From assembly GCA_030427255.1 (NCBI GenBank), contig JAUHWY010000021.1, forward strand, positions 1 to 59,223: DNA of 59,223 bases. The letters run 5' to 3'. Made by a program: the position numbers and the translations under genes. Under the pieces are notes generated by a model. It did no database searches and was not told where the DNA came from. It was given only the letters and a program-made list of their open reading frames with translations. This DNA is from Bacteroidia bacterium. Its GTDB lineage: Bacteria > Bacteroidota > Bacteroidia > CAIKAF01. Shown here one piece after another: positions 26,133 through 35,066 of this stretch (position 1 is the first letter of the stretch; each line of letters begins with the position of its first letter).

Positions 26133-27971
26133 TTATTCTATAGGAAGCAGCACCTCAAAAGAGCTTCCTTTGCCCACTTGGCTCTCCCAGGAAAAGGTGC
26201 CGCCCACATTTAAAATGCGCTCATTAAGGCCATCGAGTCCTCCCCCTGACTGCATTTGATTGGGCTCCATTCCGCGGCCATTATCGCTAATGCTTGCCCT
26301 CATTTGCTTTTGATCAAATGCCAATTGCACCTGAATTCTTTGGGCATTTGCATGCTTTAGGGCATTGTTTATCAGCTCTTGAACAACCCGCAGCATGTGC
26401 ATGGCCAAGTGGGGAGGAAGGGGGGCATCATAGTCGATTTTCACTTCCCAGTCCATTTTGGGGTCCCGGATTCGACCAAATTGGTTTTGAAGGCGTTGAA
26501 CCAAGCGCCGGGCATCCAAAGACTCTTCTCGAATAAGCCAAACGGCTTGGCGCAAGTCTTGCAAGGTTTCCCGCGCAGCAAGGTGCAAATCAGGCGCATC
26601 GCCCGTTGCATCTAACTGGTGAATAAGTACGGTAAGTCGACTGCCAACATTGTCGTGCAAGTCTTGAGAAATGCGCTGCTTTTCCTCTTGATGTTTTTGC
26701 CTTAGGTGCAGCAAATTCTTTTCCTCTTCCCATTTGGCTTGCCTTTGGGTCCACTTTTGGCGTTCTCTACTTCGCAGAAAAAAGGCAAGAAATACCAACA
26801 AGGACAACAATAAGGCCGAAGAAAGGACAATGAGTTGCAGCTGTTGCTGCTCTTTTTTAAGGGCATCCTCCGCAATTTGAACATCTTTAAGCGCATTTTC
26901 GGAAGCCAGTTGTTCTTCTTCCAAGCTGTGCCGTAAGGCCTCTATTTCCACTCGGTCGTCCTCGGCGTATAAACTATCGTTAAGGGCATCGGCGCGTAAT
27001 CGACTTAAATAGGCCTGCTTATATAGGCCTAAATTTCCGTAAGTGGTTGCCAAAAGATCGGCGGCCTTTTGTTGGCTGTATCCCTGATCGTTAAGTTCGG
27101 CTAAGGCTAAGGCCTCCTCCAGCAAGGGTTTGGCCCGAGTAAAATCTTCTTTTTGCACATGCAACCATCCCAAAGAATAGACCGATTGCCCCAACATTTC
27201 TAAGTCGTTTATGGCGCGTGAGCTCTCTAGAGCTTTTGAAAAATTTATTTCGGCAGAATCCAATTGGTTCCACCGCATATATACGTTACCGATGTTTAGA
27301 TAATTGGCGCCGATGTTGGGAACCCCCATGGCCAACTTAATACGTAGGCTTTGCTTTACGGCAAGCAAAGAAAGACTGTCTCTTTCCTTTTCGTAAAGCA
27401 AGACCGAAAGATTGTTGAGTTCGTTGGCATAGGGTATCCATTGGTCTAAAGACCAAAAAAGCCGAGCGGCTTTGATGTGATAATTGAGGGCTTGGAGTGG
27501 CAAGTCTATGCGTTGCAAGGCAAAACCCAGATTGCTGGAGGCATAGGCTTCCAACATGAGGTTGGTATCGACCCGTGCTTCTCGAATGGCATCGTAAAAG
27601 GCCAGAGCCGCGGCTTTAAAATCGCCTCTATAGTTGCTGTTGATGCCCTGATTCATCTTGATTTTTTGGAGCGTTTCTCGGACTTCATGCCTTTTTGCAA
27701 CCACTAAGGCTTGTTGATAATACCAGTCTGAGGAGTCCAACATGCCTAAAGAGGCGGAAAGAATGCCGGCAATGTTGCCTGCCCAAGCTTGCATTTCGGG
27801 CACCTCTTTGGATTCAAAAAACAAGGTTCTGGCCAGTGCGTAGGTTTCGGCGGGGGCAATGCGCCAATTGGCCTCAATACGCGCTTTTTTAGCTTCCAGT
27901 GAATCTAAGGAAGGCGTGGCCCAAAGCAGACCGGCATAAAAGCAACAGAGAAGGGCAAGTAGAGATTTCAC
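26133..27971 (-). CDS. TPR-containing sensor histidine kinase (NarX/DesK class)
   Basis: 612 residues, GTG start. Signal peptide (about 1-18), periplasmic TPR array (about 40-340), a membrane helix (LIVLSSALLLSLLVFLAFFL, about 378-398), a coiled-coil linker, HisKA_3 dimerisation domain with the phospho-acceptor H439 in QDLHDNVGSRL, and an HATPase_c domain with NNALKHANA (N box) and ISDNGRGM (G1 box). This exported-TPR/HisKA_3 layout is typical of Bacteroidota. An inverted repeat lies just upstream. The response regulator is next to it. Confidence 0.93.
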   Translation of the reverse strand: MKSLLALLCCFYAGLLWATPSLDSLEAKKARIEANWRIAPAETYALARTLFFESKEVPEMQAWAGNIAGILSASLGMLDSSDWYYQQALVVAKRHEVRETLQKIKMNQGINSNYRGDFKAAALAFYDAIREARVDTNLMLEAYASSNLGFALQRIDLPLQALNYHIKAARLFWSLDQWIPYANELNNLSVLLYEKERDSLSLLAVKQSLRIKLAMGVPNIGANYLNIGNVYMRWNQLDSAEINFSKALESSRAINDLEMLGQSVYSLGWLHVQKEDFTRAKPLLEEALALAELNDQGYSQQKAADLLATTYGNLGLYKQAYLSRLRADALNDSLYAEDDRVEIEALRHSLEEEQLASENALKDVQIAEDALKKEQQQLQLIVLSSALLLSLLVFLAFFLRSRERQKWTQRQAKWEEEKNLLHLRQKHQEEKQRISQDLHDNVGSRLTVLIHQLDATGDAPDLHLAARETLQDLRQAVWLIREESLDARRLVQRLQNQFGRIRDPKMDWEVKIDYDAPLPPHLAMHMLRVVQELINNALKHANAQRIQVQLAFDQKQMRASISDNGRGMEPNQMQSGGGLDGLNERILNVGGTFSWESQVGKGSSFEVLLPIE

Positions 27972-27981
27972 AAGATGAATT

Positions 27982-28004
27982 TAGCTAAGCTTTAGCAAAC
28001 TTAG
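27982..28004. promoter_or_regulatory. Inverted repeat at the kinase promoter
   Basis: GCTAAG-10 nt-CTTAGC, with a wider near-palindromic context, lies 11-33 bp before the kinase GTG and overlaps a TAAGTTTG promoter box (27996-28003, minus strand). A candidate autoregulatory binding site. Confidence 0.45.
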
Positions 28005-28035
28005 CTTAGGAAGGTCAAGAATCTTAATTTGGGAC

Positions 28036-28196
28036 GATGATTTGCGCCCCGGCGGAGGCCAATTAGCCTACCGATGTGGGTTGCCCAGCCGCTGCGGGGG
28101 CAAGAGCGACCGGAGGAAGCTCCTTGCCTACGCAAGGCGGCGTAGCAAACCCACAAGGTAGCTAATGGCCGGAGACGGAAAAGGCGCCCTAATCCA
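28036..28196. repeat. GC-rich hairpin repeat, main family copy 3
   Basis: Reverse orientation relative to the 23.4-kb copy: starts TGCGCCCCGGCGGAGGCC and ends GCCGGAGACGGAAAAGGC then GCCCTAATCCAA. Long arms 28057-28084 and 28145-28170 pair over about 25 bp with small mismatches; an inner perfect hairpin CCTTGC/CTAC/GCAAGG lies near 28122-28137. The stop codon of the downstream methyltransferase gene (28189-28191) lies inside the element. Confidence 0.78.
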
Positions 28197-28710
28197 ACAC
28201 ATATTTGGCCATAGCTATTCCTGCCGCCACGGCAACATTTAAAGAATGTTTGGTTCCAAATTGAGGAATTTCCAAAGCGGCATCGCATAAGGCCAAAGCC
28301 TCCTCCGATACGCCATCGATTTCGTGGCCGAGGACCAACACCAAGGGTTGAGGATTGCGGAGCGTCCATTGAGGCAAGGAAATGCTGCCGTGCACCTGTT
28401 CCAAAGCCCACAAGGCATAGCCCTCCTGTTGGTAAAACTGCAGCGCTTCCGTGACCGACTCCCAGTATTTCCAAGGCACCGTAAGCTCTGCGCCCAGCGA
28501 AACTTTTCGGATTTCGGGACGCGGAGGCCGTGGACTAATGCCACAAATATCCATACCTTCCAAACCAAAGGCATCTGCTGTTCTAAACAGGCTTCCCACA
28601 TTGGCCATGCTGCGGACCTGATCGAGCAGAATACGCATGGGAAAACGGGGAGCTTGGGAGGCTTGGTGGGGCAATAGCCTTCCCAGTTCGTCCATTTGCT
28701 TTTTTTGCAT
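28189..28710 (-). CDS. SpoU/TrmH family RNA 2'-O-methyltransferase
   Basis: A 173-residue SPOUT methyltransferase. Motif 1 NVGSLFRTADAFGLEGMDIC, motif 2 LVLVLGHEIDGVSEEAL and motif 3 KHSLNVAVAAGIAMAKYVL (SAM knot) are all present. Short, without an N-terminal substrate-binding extension; probably methylates tRNA or rRNA ribose, target not predictable. Its last residues and TAG stop are encoded by the edge of a dispersed repeat, which may have replaced the original end. A TACCTTTG box (28715-28722, minus strand) ends 5 nt before the ATG. Confidence 0.92.
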   Translation of the reverse strand: MQKKQMDELGRLLPHQASQAPRFPMRILLDQVRSMANVGSLFRTADAFGLEGMDICGISPRPPRPEIRKVSLGAELTVPWKYWESVTEALQFYQQEGYALWALEQVHGSISLPQWTLRNPQPLVLVLGHEIDGVSEEALALCDAALEIPQFGTKHSLNVAVAAGIAMAKYVLD

Positions 28711-28751
28711 GTGGCAAAGGTAGGGTATCGAAGGAAAGAAGGTCCAAGGCC

Positions 28752-28782
28752 TTGAACCAATGCAAAGGAATAGTTACTTTCG
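28752..28782 (+). promoter_or_regulatory. Probable mutS promoter
   Basis: TTG (28752-28754), 20 nt, TACTTTCG (28775-28782); predicted start near 28787, about 11 nt before the mutS GTG. It overlaps the divergent methyltransferase promoter region. Confidence 0.55.
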
Positions 28783-28797
28783 AGAAAAATCCAAGAC

Positions 28798-31413
28798 GTG
28801 GCAAAAACCGGGAAGCAGGCGGTAAAGGAAACCCCTTTGATGAAGCAATTTTATGAAATCAAGGCAAAGCATCCGGATGCATTGTTGCTGTTTCGAGTTG
28901 GGGACTTTTACGAAACCTTTGGCGAAGATGCCATAGAGGCTTCCAAAGTATTGGGAATAACGCTAACCAAGCGCAAAAACGGTGCGGCTTCTTCGGTTGA
29001 ATTGGCGGGGTTTCCTTACCACAGTTTGGACGCCTATTTGCCTCGCCTTGTGCGTGCGGGATTAAGGGTAGCGATTTGCGAGCAATTGGAAGATCCCAAA
29101 GCCACCAAAACCATTGTAAAGCGGGGAATAACCGAATTGGTTACGCCGGGAGTAGCCTTGAATGAAAAAGTGTTGGACGGGCAAAACAGCCATTACTTAG
29201 CCGCCTTGGTGCCCATGGGTGAACGCTACGGCATGGCCTTGTTGGATGTATCTACCGGTGCCTTTTTTGCCGGAGAAGGCGGTTTTGATTTCATGCACCA
29301 TTTGCTGGGCTCATTTGAACCCAGGGAAGTATTGGTGCCCAGGGCCCATGAGGAGAAGCTCAGAAATCGGATGAGCAAAGCCTATTACATGTATCCGCTG
29401 GAGGCATGGATTTTTGAACGTGACTTTGCTGAGCCTTTACTTAACAGACACTTTGGCACCCAAAGCATGAAAGGGTTTGGTATTGACCATATGGATGCTG
29501 CTGTGGTTGCCGCCGGCACCATATTGCACTATTTGGCCCAAACCCGCCATGAAAAACTTCCGCACCTCAATGTAATTACCAGGTTAGAACGTGCAGATCA
29601 CTTATGGCTGGATCCGTTTACCATTCGCAACCTGGAATTGGTAGAGAGCCTTCAAGGCAATGGGGTGAGTTTATTTGATGTGCTTAATGAAACCCAAACG
29701 CCCATGGGCGCAAGGAAGCTTAGGCACTGGCTATTGATGCCTCTTCGGTCTCCGGAGGCCATTGAAGAGCGACTAAACCGAGTACAATGGTTGGTTAAGC
29801 AACCGGAAAAAATAGAGGCCTGGAAAAGCCGATTGTCGCTGTGCGGTGATGTGGAACGGCTCACCGGAAGACTGGCCACCGGCCGTTTATCGCCTCGAGA
29901 ACTCCCGCGATTGGCCGCTGCCATTCGTGAGGCACAAGCTTTAGGCAAAGAAATGGCAGCAGAGGGAGGAAGAGATTGGGAAACATTTGCCCAAGCCTTT
30001 CCAAATTTGGAGCACCTGGCCGAACGCATTGAGCAAAGTATGGTGGAGGAGCCCCCGGCTCAACCGGGCAAAAGCCCTGTTTTTGCGGATGGCTTTGATC
30101 CCGAATTGGATGAATACCGCAAACTGGCCTATTCCGGTAAAGACGTATTGCTTAAACTCCAGGAAAATGAGGCCGAACGGACGGGCATAAACTCGCTTAA
30201 ACTAGGGTTTAACCAAGTGTTCGGCTATTATTTGGAGGTGACCAATGCCCACAAAAGCAAAGTGCCGGAAGAGTGGATTCGGAAGCAAACTTTGGTGAAC
30301 GCGGAGCGCTACATTACCCCGGAACTCAAAACCTGGGAAGAAAAGATTCTTGGTGCCGAAGAAAAAATTCTAGGTCTGGAGACCCGCTTGTATCAGGAGT
30401 TTTTAGAAGAAATGCTGCCCTTTTTAAACGAGGTAAAACAGACCGCGCAGCAATTAGCCTCCCTTGATGTGCTGTGCAATTTTGCAGGCATTGCCTACAG
30501 TCGGGGCTACCGCAAGCCGGAGATATTGGAGAACCATCAAATCACTATTTTAGAGGGCAGGCATCCGGTGATAGAACATCAGCTGCCTGCCGGAGAGAAA
30601 TACATTCCGAATAGCCTTCAGCTGGATGGTGATAACCAACAAATACTCATTATTACCGGTCCCAATATGGCCGGTAAAAGTGCCCTGCTACGTCAAACTG
30701 CGCTTATAGTGCTTATGGCACAAGCCGGCAGTTTTGTGCCTGCTGAACAAGCTCGAATTGGCTGGACCGACCGCATTTTTACACGCGTAGGTGCCAGCGA
30801 CAACCTGAGCCAAGGGGAGTCTACATTTATGGTAGAAATGAGCGAAACAGCGGCCATAATGAACAACCTAAGCGACCGCAGCTTGGTTTTGTTGGACGAA
30901 ATAGGCCGGGGCACAAGCACTTATGACGGCATAAGCATTGCTTGGAGTTTGGTGGAATTTTTACACGATCACCCCAAGGCCAAAGCCAAAACCCTTTTTG
31001 CAACCCACTACCACGAGCTAAATGATTTAGAGCGTCACTTGAAACGGGTCAAAAATTACCACGTTTCGGTCAAGGAATCGAATGGCCATATGGTATTTTT
31101 GCGCAAATTGGCTCCGGGAGGAACGGCCCACAGTTTTGGGATTCAAGTAGCGCGCATGGCCGGAATGCCTTTGCAGGTGGTTAGAAGAAGCGAGCAGGTT
31201 TTGAAAGAGCTGGAAGCAAGCCGCGAAAGCAAACATGCCGGGCAAAAAGGAGTTCAGCTAAGTTTCATTCAATTGGATGACCCGGGACTTGTATCTTTAC
31301 GTGACGCGGTTGAAAATGTAGACGTAGACCATTTAACACCGGTTGAAGCACTGGTTAAACTTCACGAAATCAAACGACTGGTTGGAGTTAAGGAAACAAA
31401 ATCAAAAAAGTAA
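28798..31413 (+). CDS. mutS: DNA mismatch repair protein MutS
   Basis: An 871-residue MutS with GTG start. The mismatch-reading Phe-x-Glu is F37-Y38-E39 in VGDFYETFG; domains I-III and clamp occupy about 1-560; the ABC-type ATPase has Walker A GPNMAGKSALLRQ (621-633), the VGASDNLSQGESTFMVEM signature, Walker B LVLLDEIGRGTSTYDG (about 697-712) and FATHYHEL. All features of the housekeeping MutS1 are present, so post-replicative mismatch repair is expected. Followed by tRNA-Gly. Confidence 0.98.
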   Translation: MAKTGKQAVKETPLMKQFYEIKAKHPDALLLFRVGDFYETFGEDAIEASKVLGITLTKRKNGAASSVELAGFPYHSLDAYLPRLVRAGLRVAICEQLEDPKATKTIVKRGITELVTPGVALNEKVLDGQNSHYLAALVPMGERYGMALLDVSTGAFFAGEGGFDFMHHLLGSFEPREVLVPRAHEEKLRNRMSKAYYMYPLEAWIFERDFAEPLLNRHFGTQSMKGFGIDHMDAAVVAAGTILHYLAQTRHEKLPHLNVITRLERADHLWLDPFTIRNLELVESLQGNGVSLFDVLNETQTPMGARKLRHWLLMPLRSPEAIEERLNRVQWLVKQPEKIEAWKSRLSLCGDVERLTGRLATGRLSPRELPRLAAAIREAQALGKEMAAEGGRDWETFAQAFPNLEHLAERIEQSMVEEPPAQPGKSPVFADGFDPELDEYRKLAYSGKDVLLKLQENEAERTGINSLKLGFNQVFGYYLEVTNAHKSKVPEEWIRKQTLVNAERYITPELKTWEEKILGAEEKILGLETRLYQEFLEEMLPFLNEVKQTAQQLASLDVLCNFAGIAYSRGYRKPEILENHQITILEGRHPVIEHQLPAGEKYIPNSLQLDGDNQQILIITGPNMAGKSALLRQTALIVLMAQAGSFVPAEQARIGWTDRIFTRVGASDNLSQGESTFMVEMSETAAIMNNLSDRSLVLLDEIGRGTSTYDGISIAWSLVEFLHDHPKAKAKTLFATHYHELNDLERHLKRVKNYHVSVKESNGHMVFLRKLAPGGTAHSFGIQVARMAGMPLQVVRRSEQVLKELEASRESKHAGQKGVQLSFIQLDDPGLVSLRDAVENVDVDHLTPVEALVKLHEIKRLVGVKETKSKK

Positions 31414-31422
31414 GCCGAAATG

Positions 31423-31453
31423 TTGGCAAAAAAGAAATTGGAGATTACTTTTG
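31423..31453 (+). promoter_or_regulatory. tRNA-Gly promoter
   Basis: TTG (31423-31425), 20 nt, TACTTTTG (31446-31453); the tRNA starts 11 nt further. A clear Bacteroidota consensus. Confidence 0.7.
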
Positions 31454-31463
31454 CATCCCACTT

Positions 31464-31539
<76 letters not shown>

Positions 31540-31566
31540 AAAGCTCCGAATTTCGGAGCTTTTTTT
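31540..31566 (+). terminator. Rho-independent terminator of tRNA-Gly
   Basis: AGCTCCGA / AATT / TCGGAGCT followed by T7. The T-run overlaps the stop codon of the convergent Lacal_2735 gene. Confidence 0.92.
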
Positions 31567-31738
31567 ATTTAGATTCTTTTAAAGCCTCTATTTTCTTCCA
31601 AATTTCTTCGGCCTTGGCCGTTAAGGCATCTGAAGCTTTTCTGTCGGTATGCGACAATTCATAGGCTTCCTTTTTGAGCTTTTCGTATTCCTTTTGCAAC
31701 TTTTTTGCAGGATCTTGAGATTTAAATAGCTTGAGCAT
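31565..31738 (-). CDS. Lacal_2735 family small protein
   Basis: 57 residues, fully translated by hand: MLKLFKSQDPAKK at the start, a charged helix with KEYEKLKKEAYELSHTDRKA, and an EEIWKKIEALKES tail. The LxKEYxxLxxEAxxLSxxDRxxSDxxxxxAEEI pattern matches the Lacal_2735 family of short Bacteroidota proteins, predicted all-helical; function unknown. It is convergent with tRNA-Gly and shares its terminator T-run. Easily missed because of its length. Confidence 0.85.
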   Translation of the reverse strand: MLKLFKSQDPAKKLQKEYEKLKKEAYELSHTDRKASDALTAKAEEIWKKIEALKESK

Positions 31739-31792
31739 AACTTGTTTACTATGGAAACAGGTGGTCTAAGACAATTGTTCCATGTGTTTTCC

Positions 31793-31822
31793 TTGAAGAT
31801 AGCTTTTCTAGCCTTACCTTTG
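31793..31822 (+). promoter_or_regulatory. Promoter of the MbnP/MbnH operon, leaderless type
   Basis: TTG (31793-31795), exactly 19 nt, TACCTTTG (31815-31822). The final G lies 5 nt before the ATG at 31827, so transcription should start on the start codon. Confidence 0.75.
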
Positions 31823-31826
31823 TGCC

Positions 31827-32216
31827 ATGCGTTTAGGCTTCGCATGGATGTTATTGGTGGTGCTTACCACCCCTTTGGTTTTAAGCCAATGGCTGCAACT
31901 TGATTTTTTAATCAACCGCAACCGCTATGCCGAGGCTTGTGTTCAAAAGAAAACCATTCCTTTATGTAAGGGAACCTGCCAACTCAATTACGAATTGTCC
32001 TTGGTTCAATGGTCGCCCGAAGCCTCCCAAGGAACAGAAACTCCAACAACAGAAAAGCCTTTACGCTTTGATTTTATTGCATTTTTACCCATTATCTTCC
32101 ATTTGGAAACCCCATCCGGCGGATTGTTTTTCCTAAAATCGGAGGGCTCTAGTCCAAAGGTCTTTGGAACAGAGCATCAACCGGAATCCCCACCTCCGGA
32201 GCTATTGTTGGCTTAA
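31827..32216 (+). CDS. Small exported Cys-motif protein of unknown function
   Basis: 129 residues. An N-terminal hydrophobic anchor or signal (about 1-21) precedes the motif FLINRNRYAEACVQKKTIPL and CKGTCQL (C38, C47, C51), a pattern I recognise from small Bacteroidota proteins encoded beside metal or heme uptake genes; three cysteines could bind a metal. A second hydrophobic stretch (FDFIAFLPIIFHLE) and a proline-rich tail ending PPPELLLA follow. It precedes mbnP by 138 bp on the same strand. Confidence 0.7.
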   Translation: MRLGFAWMLLVVLTTPLVLSQWLQLDFLINRNRYAEACVQKKTIPLCKGTCQLNYELSLVQWSPEASQGTETPTTEKPLRFDFIAFLPIIFHLETPSGGLFFLKSEGSSPKVFGTEHQPESPPPELLLA

Positions 32217-32354
32217 TGGCTTAAGCCTTTCCCCTTTCCAAGAAACCTTGGATTACCATTTTTTTAATTTTCGGTCCTACGACCCCTAGCCTGCACATGT
32301 TGAAGCCGGGCCTAAGACTCAAGTCGTGACCGCAACCAATTTAGCACTTTATTT

Positions 32355-33110
32355 ATGTCTACTATTTCAAAACTCCTTATAATAGCGAGTGCCGTAGCAC
32401 TCACCTTTGCCTCCTGTTCAGATGAGGACCCCACAACCAACGATGGTACTAGTGGTGAAGTTGTTCTAAAGTTAGATCACCGCTGGAATGGGAACCCCTT
32501 TGCTTTAAATCAAAGTCTTACCCACCCTGTAAATGCAGAAGGGCTAAGCTTTACTACTTTAAAGTACTACATTTCTAATGTAGAGCTAAAGTCGACCGAG
32601 GGCGATTGGCATAAAGCCACCGACCAATATTTTTTAGCGGATGCAGCCCAGGGAGAAAATCAGTTGACGGTAAAGGATGTTCCTACCGGAAGCTATACCG
32701 ATATTCGCTTTATGCTTGGCGTAGATTCGCTGCGGAATGTTTCCGGGGCACAGGAAGGAGCGCTGGCGGTTAGTAACAATATGTTCTGGAGCTGGAACAC
32801 CGGCTACATTTTTGTAAAAGCCGAAGGCACCTCCTCTACCAGCAACTCCGGACAATTTACCTACCATTTGGGCGGGTTTTCCGGACCCAACGCGGCTAAC
32901 CCCGTCATTGAGCTCAGTTTCAATGGTGCTTTATTGGAGGTAGAAGGAGGTAGTGCTCCCCAAGTACACTTAATGGTTGACCCTTCTCATTTATGGAACG
33001 GAGGCGAAACTACCGCATCTACTCCCATGGTACACATGCCCGGTGCCAAAGCCAAAGCCCTTATGATGGCCTTTAAAAACGGCATCACATGGGACCACAA
33101 CCACAATTGA
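32355..33110 (+). CDS. MbnP-like lipoprotein
   Basis: 251 residues. A lipoprotein signal ends at C21 (TFAS-C). The mature part has the MbnP-like core: VVLKLDHRWNGNPFALNQ, FTTLKYYISNVELKS, GSYTDIRFMLGVDSLRN, MFWSWNTGYIFVKAEG, FTYHLGGFSG, and the His-rich end WDHNHN. In methanotrophs MbnP is a copper-binding periplasmic partner whose tryptophan is oxidised to kynurenine by the di-heme enzyme MbnH. Here the next gene is a di-heme peroxidase that overlaps the stop (TGATG), so the pair appears conserved. Metal specificity is inferred. Confidence 0.88.
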   Translation: MSTISKLLIIASAVALTFASCSDEDPTTNDGTSGEVVLKLDHRWNGNPFALNQSLTHPVNAEGLSFTTLKYYISNVELKSTEGDWHKATDQYFLADAAQGENQLTVKDVPTGSYTDIRFMLGVDSLRNVSGAQEGALAVSNNMFWSWNTGYIFVKAEGTSSTSNSGQFTYHLGGFSGPNAANPVIELSFNGALLEVEGGSAPQVHLMVDPSHLWNGGETTASTPMVHMPGAKAKALMMAFKNGITWDHNHN

Positions 33111-34123
33111 TGTTGATTCGAATGTTGCGTGCATTACCCATCTTTGGATGGGTAATGCTTGCTTCTTGCAGTCCGGACACCGAGGAGCTTGGTAATCCCT
33201 ATGCCTTTAATCCTCCGGAGCATTTTCCATCCCCGGTATATGGTTTAGGCGACCAAAGGCCAAGCCCTATGGGTTTTAAACTAGGGAAAAAGCTGTTTTA
33301 CGACAGGCAACTTTCCTCCGACGGTACGGTATCTTGCGGAAGCTGCCATGCGCAAGTGCACGCCTTTGCCGATCATAATACCAAACTAAGCATGGGGGTG
33401 GAAGGGCGTTTGGGCATTCGAAATGCACCGCCTGTATTTAATATGGCCTGGCACCCGGCCTTTATGTGGGACGGTGGCATAAACCATTTAGAATTGGTTC
33501 CGGTTGCCCCCTTTACGCATCCCTTAGAAATGAACCTGACCATGGCTCAGGTAGTACAAAAAGTAAACCAAGACAGCAGCTATCGCTCCTTGGTGCAACA
33601 GGCGTTTGGCACAAGCCAATTGCAAGACCACCACATACTTATATCGCTGGCTCAATTTATGACGTTGATTGTCTCCGCCGGTTCCAGGTACGACATGCAC
33701 CTAAGCACAGGAAAAGGCCTAAATGCCTTAGAAATGGAAGGCCTAAGCCTATTCAAACAACATTGCAGCCATTGCCATAGCGAACCTTTGCTGAGCGACT
33801 TCAGCTACCGAAACAACGGCTTAGACAGCCTAAGCGAAGATGAAGGAAGGGCCCTCATTAGTTTAAACCCCTCGGATCGAGGAAAATTTAAAGTGCCTAG
33901 CCTGCGCAATGCAGCATTAACTTACCCCTACATGCACGATGGCAGATTTATGACTTTGGAGCAGGCCATTGCGCATTATCGCTCTCCCAAAGCCACACCA
34001 AATCTTGACCCCTCTTTAAGCGCAGGCATTCCGCTTAGCGACCAAGATATTGAAGCCTTAGTTGCCTTTATAAAAAGCACAACCGATGAAACACTTATTT
34101 CCGATACCCGGTGGATGGAGTAA
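33110..34123 (+). CDS. Di-heme cytochrome c peroxidase family protein (MbnH-like)
   Basis: 337 residues. A lipoprotein signal (lipobox LAS-C20) is followed by two c-type heme sites, CGSCH (76-80) and CSHCH (near residue 220), with the bCcP/MauG family landmarks LGKKLFYDRQLSSDGTVSC, RNAPPVFNMAW, FMWDGG, FKVPSLRNAALTYPYMHDGR and FMTLEQAIAHY. The start is the ATG at 33110, which shares bases with the mbnP stop; an in-frame ATG 21 bp earlier would spoil the lipoprotein signal. Likely acts on MbnP. It overlaps the next gene by 38 bp. Confidence 0.92.
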   Translation: MLIRMLRALPIFGWVMLASCSPDTEELGNPYAFNPPEHFPSPVYGLGDQRPSPMGFKLGKKLFYDRQLSSDGTVSCGSCHAQVHAFADHNTKLSMGVEGRLGIRNAPPVFNMAWHPAFMWDGGINHLELVPVAPFTHPLEMNLTMAQVVQKVNQDSSYRSLVQQAFGTSQLQDHHILISLAQFMTLIVSAGSRYDMHLSTGKGLNALEMEGLSLFKQHCSHCHSEPLLSDFSYRNNGLDSLSEDEGRALISLNPSDRGKFKVPSLRNAALTYPYMHDGRFMTLEQAIAHYRSPKATPNLDPSLSAGIPLSDQDIEALVAFIKSTTDETLISDTRWME

Positions 34124-35030
34124 AGCCTTTGTTCTACTGAATCTTCTTTTGCTCATCCCAAATGGAGCAAGTGCCTGCGATGTTTGCGGCTGTATGGCTC
34201 CCTTCAATGCAGGCGGATTTTTACCGGTGGTGCGCACCAATTTGGTAGGCATAAGGTATCAATTTCGCAGTTTTGAACATCCAAATACCCCCCTAAACTA
34301 CAACGGAAGCAACCGTGTGCTCCAAGACCAAATGCACAGCACTGAGCTGTGGTTTCGAGTATTTCCTCACCAAAGGTTTCAATTGCTCGGAAGCCTTCCC
34401 TTTAGCTACCACAAACGCATAGAAAGCCAACAAAGCTATGCCATTTATGGTCCCGGAGACGCGCAAATACAAGGCTCTTGGATTGCCTTTATGACTCCCG
34501 ACAGTTCCACCTCCAAATGGAAACATGGACTAATGACCGGCCTTGATTTGCAGCTTCCCTTAGGGAATTACCGGCAAAGAGACCCCAAGGGCACCGTTTT
34601 GCCTTTGGGCTTTCAGACCGGAAGCGGCAGCTGGGGGGCCGGTGCGCACATCAATTATACGCTTCGGTACAAAAAATTCGGTCTAAACTTTGACAGCCGC
34701 ATTCGGATGTTTGCCCAAAACGAGTCAAGTTACCTACCCGGATGGCGCATGAGTCAACAGCTGCAGCTGTTTTACTGGAAACAAGGCAACAAAGTGCAAT
34801 GGATTCCCATGGGCGGTTTGCTTTTGGAACATTACGGCCGCGACCGCTCCTTTGATATACCGGAAGCCACCACCGGAGGTACCATGGCCAAAGTAAGCCT
34901 TGGTTTAGACGTCTATTTAAACCGTTGGTTTATTAGCGGACATTGGCAGCAAGCGGTATGGCAGCAAGTTCCGGCGGCACAGCCCATAGCCCTCGGAAGA
35001 TTTCAAACAACTTTAGCTTACCGGTTCTAG
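34086..35030 (+). CDS. Outer-membrane barrel with CDVCGC motif, metal-associated
   Basis: 314 residues. The signal peptide ends at ASA-30 so that the mature protein begins CDVCGCM (C31, C34, C36), a likely metal or heme-binding tag. The rest is amphipathic strand-rich (VGIRYQFRSFEHP, RFQLLGSLPFSYHKRI, HGLMTGLDLQLPLGNY, SWGAGAHINYTLRYKKFG) and ends in an aromatic strand (FQTTLAYRF), as in transporter-type outer-membrane proteins. Proteins with N-terminal CDxCGC next to MbnP/MbnH genes recur in Bacteroidota as far as I recall; a copper or iron surface role is inferred. Confidence 0.8.
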   Translation: MKHLFPIPGGWSKAFVLLNLLLLIPNGASACDVCGCMAPFNAGGFLPVVRTNLVGIRYQFRSFEHPNTPLNYNGSNRVLQDQMHSTELWFRVFPHQRFQLLGSLPFSYHKRIESQQSYAIYGPGDAQIQGSWIAFMTPDSSTSKWKHGLMTGLDLQLPLGNYRQRDPKGTVLPLGFQTGSGSWGAGAHINYTLRYKKFGLNFDSRIRMFAQNESSYLPGWRMSQQLQLFYWKQGNKVQWIPMGGLLLEHYGRDRSFDIPEATTGGTMAKVSLGLDVYLNRWFISGHWQQAVWQQVPAAQPIALGRFQTTLAYRF

Positions 35031-35066
35031 GATTAAAGGAATTTTGTACTTTAGCCGCCCCAAGGC

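Noticed and set aside
27982-28474. Minus-strand frame of 157 codons spanning 28001-28474
   Set aside because: It reads through the hairpin repeat and the TrmH-like gene in the wrong frame; similar spurious frames occur over every copy of the repeat.
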